64,000 nt of DNA from Candidatus Effluviviaceae Genus I sp. (GTDB lineage: Bacteria; Joyebacterota; Joyebacteria; Joyebacterales; Joyebacteraceae): positions 1-64,000 of the forward strand of contig VGIX01000002.1 of the NCBI GenBank assembly GCA_016867725.1, given 5' to 3'. The position numbers and the translations under genes are program-made. Each line of letters begins with the position of its first letter. The first letter of the stretch is position 1. Of this stretch, positions 58,266 to 64,000 are shown in pieces. A model generated the notes under the pieces. It saw only the letters and a list, made by a program, of their open reading frames with translations. It did not search any database and was not told the DNA's origin.

Positions 58266-60488
58266 ATGCACAGACAGGTTGAGATGGAGTGGGCCGGACG
58301 ACGGCTCAGCATGGAGACCGGCAGACTTGCCAAGCAGGCCCCGGGGTCGGTGCTGATCCGGTACGCCGACACGATGGTCCTGGCGACGGCGGCCTACACG
58401 AGGACGGACACGAACAGGGACTTCCTGCCCCTGTCGGTGGAGTACAGGGAGAAGTTCTACGCCGCCGGGAAGATCCCGGGCGGCTTCTTCAAGCGTGAGG
58501 GCAGGCCGCAGACGAAGGAAGTCCTGAGCTCGAGGCTCATTGACCGCCCGATCAGATCGCTTCTGCCGCAGCACCTCCGGCGCGAGGTGCAGATCATCGT
58601 CAACGTGCTCTCGGCCGACGGGGACAACGACTCCGACACGCTGGGGATGATCGCGGCGGGCGCGGCGCTCGAGCTCTCGGGGGTGCCCTTCGACGGCCCG
58701 CTGGGTGCGGTGCGGATCGGCCTCGTGGAGGGCCGCTTCATCGTGAACCCGACCTTCGCGGAGCTCGAAGGCAGCCGACTGAACCTCGTTGTCGCGGGCA
58801 CCGAGGACGCGGTCGTGATGGTCGAGGGCGGCGCAAGCGAGATCTCGGAAGAGGAGATGCAGCGGGCGCTCGAGATCGCCGGCGGCGAGATCAGGAACGT
58901 GATCGGACTCGTCCGAAGACTGGTTCCGGAGGGCAGCGTCTCCCGTTTCGATCTGCCCGGTCTGCCCGGGCCCGGCGGGGCCGTGAAGGAGCTCGTGGAG
59001 GGTCTGCGCGAGCGCGTGCGTGCGTCCGTGAGAATCGCAGGGAAGCTCGAGCGAGGAGCGGCCCTGGACGCGATACGGGACGAGGCGCTCGCCGGAGCCG
59101 ACGCGGCGACGCCGGAACAGGCGGGGGAGATCGTCGCGGCGCTGGCCGCGATCGAGAAGGAGGAGGTTCGCAGGCTCATCCTCGACGAGCGGCGGCGGGC
59201 CGACGGGCGCGGGCCGGACGACGTCAGGGCGATCACCATCGAGACCGGCGTGCTGCCACGGGCCCACGGGTCGGCGATCTTCACGCGAGGCGAGACGCAG
59301 GCGCTGGCCGTGACGACGCTCGGCTCGAGCAGCGACGAGCAGAAGGTCGACGCGCTCGAGGGCGAGTCCTGGAAGAGCTACATGCTCCACTACAACTTCC
59401 CCCCGTTCTCGGTCGGCGAGGTCAAGCCGATCCGGAGCCCGGGGAGAAGGGAGATCGGCCATGGAGCGCTGGCGGAGCGCGCGCTCCAGGCGGTCATCCC
59501 GCCCGAGGAGGTGTTCCCCTACACGATCCGTCTCGTGTCGGACATCCTCGAGTCCAACGGTTCGTCGAGCATGGCGACGGTGTGCGCGGGATCGCTCGCG
59601 CTCATGGACGCCGGCGTGCCGATCAAGACGGCCGTCGCGGGCGTGGCGATGGGACTCGTGAAGGACGGCGACCGCTGGGTCACGCTGACGGACATTCTGG
59701 GGCTCGAGGACCATCTGGGCGACATGGACTTCAAGGTCGCGGGAACGCGGCAGGGGATCACGGCGTTCCAGCTGGACTCGAAGATCGGCGCCATCCCCGC
59801 GGCCCTGCTCAGCGAGGCGCTGACGAACGCGCGACGCGCGAGACTCCACATCCTCGATGCGATGGACTCGTCGCTCGCGTCGGCGCGGCCGAATCTCTCG
59901 ACGTACGCGCCCCGCATCGTGATGATCAGGGTGCCGCAGGACAAGATCGGTGAGGTCATCGGCCCAGGCGGCCGCGTGATCCGCAAGCTGCAGGAGCGCA
60001 CCGGGACCACGATCGACATCGACGACGAGGGCATCGTCAAGATCTCCGGTCCGTCCGACGACGGCGTGTTCGACGCGAGGCAGACGATCGAGCTCATGAC
60101 GAAGGACCCGGTCGTGGGCGAGGAGTACGAGGGCGCGGTCAGGAGCATCACGGACTTCGGGGCGTTCGTGGAGTTCCTCCCCGGCCGCGACGGCCTGGTC
60201 CACATCTCGGAGCTCGAGCATCACCGCGTTCGCGCGGTCGAGGACGTCCTCAAGCTCGGGGAGACCGTGCGCGTGAAGGTCGTCGGCATCGACGACAACG
60301 GCAAGGTCCGGCTCTCCCGCAGGGCGCTGCTCCCGGTACCGAAGGAGCTGCCGCCCGGCGCGGAGCCGCATCGGAGCCGAGGCGACCAGGGCGGAGGCTC
60401 GGGTCGAGAGGGCGGAAGCTCGGGTGGGCGGCCGCACGGCCGCGACGGCCAGAGGCCGCGGCGACCGGGCGGCGGCCGGCGGCACTAG
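58266..60488 (+). CDS. pnp: polyribonucleotide nucleotidyltransferase (PNPase)
   Basis: A 740-residue 3'-5' phosphorolytic exoribonuclease of the RNA degradosome. Two RNase PH-like domains (first with TGRLAKQAPGSVLIRYADT; second with ETGVLPRAHGSAIFTRGETQ and SSSMATVCAGSLALMDAG) are joined by an all-helical domain. Then come KH (IGEVIGPGGRVIRKLQ) and S1 (GAVRSITDFGAFVEFLPG...GLVHISEL) domains and a Gly/Arg/Ser-rich tail of about 35 residues. ATG 58266 after GGAGGAATGG is preferred over 58254. dut follows after 3 bases. Confidence 0.97.
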   Translation: MHRQVEMEWAGRRLSMETGRLAKQAPGSVLIRYADTMVLATAAYTRTDTNRDFLPLSVEYREKFYAAGKIPGGFFKREGRPQTKEVLSSRLIDRPIRSLLPQHLRREVQIIVNVLSADGDNDSDTLGMIAAGAALELSGVPFDGPLGAVRIGLVEGRFIVNPTFAELEGSRLNLVVAGTEDAVVMVEGGASEISEEEMQRALEIAGGEIRNVIGLVRRLVPEGSVSRFDLPGLPGPGGAVKELVEGLRERVRASVRIAGKLERGAALDAIRDEALAGADAATPEQAGEIVAALAAIEKEEVRRLILDERRRADGRGPDDVRAITIETGVLPRAHGSAIFTRGETQALAVTTLGSSSDEQKVDALEGESWKSYMLHYNFPPFSVGEVKPIRSPGRREIGHGALAERALQAVIPPEEVFPYTIRLVSDILESNGSSSMATVCAGSLALMDAGVPIKTAVAGVAMGLVKDGDRWVTLTDILGLEDHLGDMDFKVAGTRQGITAFQLDSKIGAIPAALLSEALTNARRARLHILDAMDSSLASARPNLSTYAPRIVMIRVPQDKIGEVIGPGGRVIRKLQERTGTTIDIDDEGIVKISGPSDDGVFDARQTIELMTKDPVVGEEYEGAVRSITDFGAFVEFLPGRDGLVHISELEHHRVRAVEDVLKLGETVRVKVVGIDDNGKVRLSRRALLPVPKELPPGAEPHRSRGDQGGGSGREGGSSGGRPHGRDGQRPRRPGGGRRH

Positions 60489-60491
60489 CCG

Positions 60492-61049
60492 ATGGCCGCG
60501 CGCCGATCCGAACGCGCCAAGGCGCCCCGGCCGAGGGACGTGGCGCGCCGGCGTGTGCGGGTGCCGGTCGCGAGACTCGGACACGCCGCGGACATCCCAG
60601 TCCCGCAGTACATGACCCCCGGGGCGTCGGGCGCGGACCTCTGCGCCGCGGTGCCCCGGCGGGTGACCATCAGGCCGGGCACGATCCGACTCATACCGAC
60701 CGGTCTCGCCGTGGCTGTCCCGAGCGGCTACGAGGGCCAGGTGCGCGCCCGGAGCGGGCTGGCGCTCAGGCACGGCGTCATCGTGGCGAACGGACCTGGG
60801 ACCGTGGACGCGGATTACCGCGGCGAGGTCGGCGTCATCCTGGCCAACATCGGAGATCGGCCCTTCGCCGTCGAGCGGGGCGACCGGATCGCACAGCTGG
60901 TGATCGTGCCGGTCGTTCGCGCGTCATGGGTCGAACGCGCCGGGCTTGAGGCTACCGCGAGGGATGCCGGCGGGTTCGGACACACCGGTCGCGGCCGAAG
61001 CGGCCCGAGCCGTGACGGGGCGAAGAGACATGCCCGCAGAGCGCGCTGA
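60492..61049 (+). CDS. dut: deoxyuridine triphosphatase (dUTPase)
   Basis: A 185-residue trimeric dUTP pyrophosphatase that keeps uracil out of DNA and makes dUMP. All five motifs are present: (1) GASGADL, (2) RSGLALRHGV, (3) NGPGTVDADYRGE with the catalytic Asp, (4) GDRIAQLVI and (5) GGFGHTGR in place of the usual GGFGSTG. The N-terminal 25 residues are basic and poorly conserved. Start ATG 60492 is 3 bases after pnp; the stop lies 20 bases inside the next gene. Confidence 0.95.
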   Translation: MAARRSERAKAPRPRDVARRRVRVPVARLGHAADIPVPQYMTPGASGADLCAAVPRRVTIRPGTIRLIPTGLAVAVPSGYEGQVRARSGLALRHGVIVANGPGTVDADYRGEVGVILANIGDRPFAVERGDRIAQLVIVPVVRASWVERAGLEATARDAGGFGHTGRGRSGPSRDGAKRHARRAR

Positions 61050-62037
61050 GCCCGCCTGGGCCGCCCGGGCGCTGGACCACATCTTCCTTGCGCGGCCTGC
61101 GGCGCTCGTTCCCCTGTGGGTCTTCTACTTCGGGGGCTTCGGGCTGGCGCGGGCCATGACGCCTGCGGGACCGCGAGGCGCTTCCCCGTTCGACCTGACG
61201 CCAGGCGCGCTCCTCGGCTTCCTCGCTCTTTCCGCCGCGCTTGCGGGCGGGTACCTCCTCAACCAGGTCAGCGACCGTCAGAGCGACCGGGCGAACAGGA
61301 AGCTCTTCCTGGTCTCCGACGGGCTTGTGCCCCTCTCGCACGTCTGGATTGAGCTCGGGGCGCTGTGGGCGCTCGCGGCGGTCGTGTCGCTGTGGCTCCC
61401 GTGGTCGTTCAGGGTCGCCGCGGCGCTGAGCATGCTTCTCGGCGTCACGTACTCGCTCCCGCCCGTCCACGCCAAGGCGAAGTTCCCGCTCGATCTCATC
61501 TGGAACGGGATCGGCTTCGGGGCGCTTGCGACGGCGGCGGGCTGGTCCGTGGCGCGGCCGCTCGGCATCGAGGTCGCCCGTCCCGCCCTCTGCTACGCCG
61601 TCGCCGTTGCGGGCATCATCGCCTCCACGACGATCCCGGACCGGGAGGGCGACGGCGCGTCCTCGCTGCGGACGACGGCCGTCGCTCTGGGAGAGCGCGG
61701 GGCCAGCGCGCTCGCGCTCGCGCTCGTGACGGTCGCGGCGGCCGTCGGGGTCGCGGCGCACGACGTGCCCGGGGCGGCGGGCGCGCTGCTCTCGACCCCG
61801 CTTCTCGTGCGCGCCCACCGCACGGGCGCGCGCCGCGACCGCGTGGCGGCGAACCAAGTCGCGGTCGCGGCGTTCGCCGTGGCGATGGTCGCGCGCTCCG
61901 CGTATCCGCTCGCGCTGCTGGTCGCCGCAGCGCTGGCCTCCCGCGCGTACTACCGTCGGCGGTTCGACGTCTCCTACCCGGGGCCCGGCCCGCGCGGAGG
62001 CAGCGGCGGCCACGCGCTCGGGCGGCTTTGGCGTTGA
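61030..62037 (+). CDS. UbiA-family prenyltransferase
   Basis: A 335-residue membrane enzyme with about eight hydrophobic segments. The first Asp-rich motif is NQVSDRQSDRANRK (residues 78-91) and the second is DREGD (Asp204), both in the loops that bind Mg-pyrophosphate. UbiA enzymes attach isoprenoid tails to aromatic or glyceryl acceptors (ubiquinone, menaquinone, geranylgeranylglyceryl phosphate, heme O). The acceptor is not clear here. The ATG at 61030 lies 20 bases upstream of the dut stop. The promoter of trkH lies within its last codons. Confidence 0.87.
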   Translation: MPAERAEPAWAARALDHIFLARPAALVPLWVFYFGGFGLARAMTPAGPRGASPFDLTPGALLGFLALSAALAGGYLLNQVSDRQSDRANRKLFLVSDGLVPLSHVWIELGALWALAAVVSLWLPWSFRVAAALSMLLGVTYSLPPVHAKAKFPLDLIWNGIGFGALATAAGWSVARPLGIEVARPALCYAVAVAGIIASTTIPDREGDGASSLRTTAVALGERGASALALALVTVAAAVGVAAHDVPGAAGALLSTPLLVRAHRTGARRDRVAANQVAVAAFAVAMVARSAYPLALLVAAALASRAYYRRRFDVSYPGPGPRGGSGGHALGRLWR

Positions 62038-62063
62038 CACGTCCGGCGCCGGCTTCCTATGCT
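62034..62063 (+). promoter_or_regulatory. sigma-70-type promoter for trkH-trkA
   Basis: TTGACA (62034-62039) and TATGCT (62058-62063) with an 18-base spacer, overlapping the UbiA-gene stop. Predicted start near 62070. Confidence 0.65.
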
Positions 62064-62113
62064 CTCGCGGCAACGGACACCGCGTGCGGAGACGTTCGGG
62101 GCAAGGGACCAGG

Positions 62114-63862
62114 ATGGACAGAGACAGGCTGCTCACCTGGCTATCTCGGTTGATGTTCGTCGTCGCCGCGGTTGCGGCGATCTCCCTGCTGCTGGAGTAC
62201 GGGTTCTACCTGAGCCCGGCGGCGCGGGAGGCTCTCCATGCCGTCGACCTCGCCGTGGTCGGCGTGTTCATCGCCGACGCCCTCTTGAGGTTCGCGCTCT
62301 CCAGGAAGAAGTTCTTCCACGTGAAGCTGCGGTGGCCGGCGCTGGCCATCGCGGCGCTCGTCGTGTCGCAGCTGGCCCTCGTCCGGCGCCTCATCGGCAC
62401 CGAGTGGATGCCGGCCGTGCTGGAGGAGCAGGGCGTCTTCTCGCTGACGAAGGGCTACATCGTCGTCCTTCAGGTCTACCTCCTGCTCCTCATCGTCGGT
62501 CAGGCGGTCGCGGCGAATCGCAGGATCGCGTCGATGAGGGTCCGCCCGGCGAGGACCGTCATGCTGTCGTTCCTGCTCCTCATCGCCGTCGGGGCGCTGC
62601 TTCTCTCGACGCCGAAGGCGACGGTCCGGGGCATCGCGCCCCTCGACGCGGTCTTCAGCGCGACCTCGGCCATCTGCGTGACCGGGCTCGTGGTGGTCGA
62701 CACGGGAACGGAGTTCACGCGGTTCGGACAGGCCATCCTGCTCACGCTCATCCAGATCGGAGGCCTGGGGCTCATCACGTTCGCTACGTTCTTCGCCGTC
62801 GCCATGAGACGGACGCTGGGGCTGCGCGAGAGCCTGGCGGCGCGGGGCGCGCTCAGCTACGAGGGGCTGGGGCGGATGGGGCGCACTCTCGGGACGGTGA
62901 TCGGCCTCACGGTCCTCCTCGAGGCCGTCGGCGCCGTGCTCCTGTTCGTTTCCACGCGCGGGGAGTTCGGAAGCCCGAGGGCGGCGCTGTGGACGTCGGT
63001 CTTCCACTCCATCTCGGCCTTCTGCAATGCCGGCTTCTCTCTGCACTCAACGAGCCTCGAGCGCTACGTCGGCAACGTGCCCGTGCTGCTCACGGTGACG
63101 ACGCTCATCGTGCTCGGCGGGCTGGGCTTCCCGGTCATGATGAACGCGCTCGGCTACCGCGTGCTCGCGGAACACCCGTCCCGGTGCCGCTCGAGGTGGG
63201 GTGTTCACGCGCGGCTCGTGCTCCTCGTAACGGGGGTCCTCCTCGCGGTCGGAACGGTCGGGTTCTTCTTCCTTGAGCGGAACGGAGCGCTCGCCGGGAA
63301 GTCGCTGGGACAGCAGGTGCTGTCCTCGTACTTCGGATCCGTCACCGCGAGAACGGCGGGCTTCAACACGGTGCGGACGGCCTACCTGTCGCTGCCCACG
63401 CTCTTCCTGCTGACCGCGCTCATGTTCATCGGCGGCTCGCCCGGAGGGACGGCCGGCGGCGTCAAGACGTCGACGACCGGCGTGGTGTTCGCCACGATCA
63501 GCGCGCTCTTCCGGGGCAAGAACCGCGTGGAGATCATGCGCCGTCGCATTCCCGACACGGTGGTCAACCAGGCGCTGGTGGTCGTGGCGGCGGCGATCCT
63601 GATCGTCACGGGCGGCACGTTCTTCCTGCTGGCGTCCGAGGGCGGAGCGCTGTCGGACGCGTTGTTCGAGGTGGTGTCGGCCTTCGGCACCGTCGGCCTC
63701 TCCACGGGGATGACGCCGCTCCTGTCGCCTGGGTCGAAGGTCGTTCTTGCGCTCGTGATGCTCATCGGGCGCATCGGCCCGCTCACGCTCGCCCTTGCGG
63801 TCGGGCAGCGCGAGGCGCGCCAGTCCTACGATTACCCCGAGGAGACGGTGCTGGTCAGCTAG
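62114..63862 (+). CDS. trkH: TrkH/KtrB-type potassium channel subunit with extra N-terminal membrane domain
   Basis: A 582-residue inner-membrane protein. The last 410 residues form the four-fold TrkH/KtrB channel with filter motifs CVTGL (Cys188), CNAGF, TAGFN and GTVGLS, followed by GGSPGGTAGGVKT. Residues 1-150 form three to four extra helices, one with VDLAVVGVFIADALLRFAL, which resembles the S1-S2 region of voltage-sensor domains. It takes up K+ with the gating subunit encoded next (trkA, 38 bases downstream). The ATG at 62114 follows AAGGGACCAGG. Confidence 0.92.
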   Translation: MDRDRLLTWLSRLMFVVAAVAAISLLLEYGFYLSPAAREALHAVDLAVVGVFIADALLRFALSRKKFFHVKLRWPALAIAALVVSQLALVRRLIGTEWMPAVLEEQGVFSLTKGYIVVLQVYLLLLIVGQAVAANRRIASMRVRPARTVMLSFLLLIAVGALLLSTPKATVRGIAPLDAVFSATSAICVTGLVVVDTGTEFTRFGQAILLTLIQIGGLGLITFATFFAVAMRRTLGLRESLAARGALSYEGLGRMGRTLGTVIGLTVLLEAVGAVLLFVSTRGEFGSPRAALWTSVFHSISAFCNAGFSLHSTSLERYVGNVPVLLTVTTLIVLGGLGFPVMMNALGYRVLAEHPSRCRSRWGVHARLVLLVTGVLLAVGTVGFFFLERNGALAGKSLGQQVLSSYFGSVTARTAGFNTVRTAYLSLPTLFLLTALMFIGGSPGGTAGGVKTSTTGVVFATISALFRGKNRVEIMRRRIPDTVVNQALVVVAAAILIVTGGTFFLLASEGGALSDALFEVVSAFGTVGLSTGMTPLLSPGSKVVLALVMLIGRIGPLTLALAVGQREARQSYDYPEETVLVS

Positions 63863-63900
63863 CTCGGCGCGGCCGCTTGGTCGCGTCTGGGAGGTCCTGT

Positions 63901-64000
63901 ATGGGGAAGCGATACGCGGTCATCGGGCTGGGGCTCCTTGGCCGGACGGTGGCCAGAGAACTCGCCGAGCGCGGCGCCGAGGTGATCGCCGTGGACATGA
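63901..64000 (+). CDS. trkA: TrkA/KtrA-type potassium channel gating subunit (partial, 3' end outside window)
   Basis: Only the first 33 codons are visible (MGKRYAVIGLGLLGRTVARE...). They show a Rossmann nucleotide-binding motif, GLGLLG, followed by ELAERGAEVIAVDM, where the acidic residue ends the second strand. This is the N-terminus of an RCK/KTN domain that binds NAD or ATP/ADP and gates TrkH/KtrB. The ATG at 63901 follows GGGAGGTCCTGT. The order trkH-trkA supports the call. The rest of the protein cannot be judged. Confidence 0.85.
   Translation, partial: MGKRYAVIGLGLLGRTVARELAERGAEVIAVDM

Noticed and set aside
1-64000. CRISPR arrays, insertion sequences, integrases, prophage genes
   Set aside because: No regular repeats, transposase-like motifs or phage structural genes were recognised in either strand.

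Overview
This is a 64 kb stretch of a GC-rich (roughly 70 %) Gram-negative bacterial chromosome, densely coded and mostly on the + strand. It carries KDO/lipopolysaccharide synthesis genes, Lpt transporter genes, sigma-54, a SprA-type outer-membrane protein, an HPr kinase with a complete mannose-type PTS, a GH57 glucan enzyme and the rimP-nusA-infB and rpsO-pnp blocks. Together these suggest an uncultured member of the FCB superphylum (the candidate phyla Eisenbacteria or Krumholzibacteriota would fit). That placement is inferred from gene content only; no rRNA or tRNA gene was found. No insertion sequence, prophage, CRISPR array or clear island was seen.

Layout. 1-12.4 kb: accessory metabolism and transport. 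It holds the end of an ArsB/NhaD-type permease, a half-size UPF0016 exporter, an alkyltransferase-like DNA repair protein, a CDF exporter, SIMPL and FKBP envelope proteins, PepT, two methyltransferases, a DMT transporter and a redox run (peroxiredoxin, glutaredoxin, FTR-rubredoxin fusion, BaiN-type flavoprotein, cupin, DUF1028). 12.6-18.3 kb: an orphan hybrid histidine kinase, an RRM protein behind a long structured leader, a convergent DMT transporter and rplU-rpmA. 18.4-23.9 kb: a metallo-hydrolase and the four KDO genes kdsB, kdsA, kdsC and kdsD, with pyrG between the first two. 24.1-40.6 kb: one apparently continuous run lptC-lptB-rpoN-lipA-hpf-hprK-EIIA-EIIB-GH57-EIIC-EIID-HPr-EI-PGI/PMI-nucleotidyltransferase-metK-ahcY. 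40.6-43.0 kb: lptF-lptG on the minus strand. 43.4-50.4 kb: a 2,020-residue SprA-like protein followed directly by a glutaminyl cyclase. 50.5-60.5 kb: rimP-nusA-infB-DUF503-rbfA-truB-ribF-rpsO-pnp. 60.5-64 kb: dut, a UbiA-family prenyltransferase and trkH-trkA (trkA runs off the window).

How the genes work together. KdsD, KdsA, KdsC and KdsB would convert ribulose 5-phosphate to CMP-KDO, with CTP from PyrG. LptB, LptC, LptF and LptG supply most of the LPS export machine, but lptA is not in its usual place. The PTS is complete: EI and HPr are followed by separate EIIA, EIIB, EIIC and EIID, and HPr has both His15 and Ser46, the latter the target of the neighbouring HPr kinase. A cytosolic GH57 glucan enzyme is translationally coupled inside this operon, suggesting that PTS phosphorylation and glucan turnover are linked. 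The SprA-like gene next to a glutaminyl cyclase is the most striking pairing, because SprA is the type 9 secretion translocon and cyclases act on exported proteins with N-terminal glutamine in Bacteroidetes.

Ten sigma-70-type promoters with 17- or 18-nt spacers can be read by eye and place transcript starts before many of the blocks.
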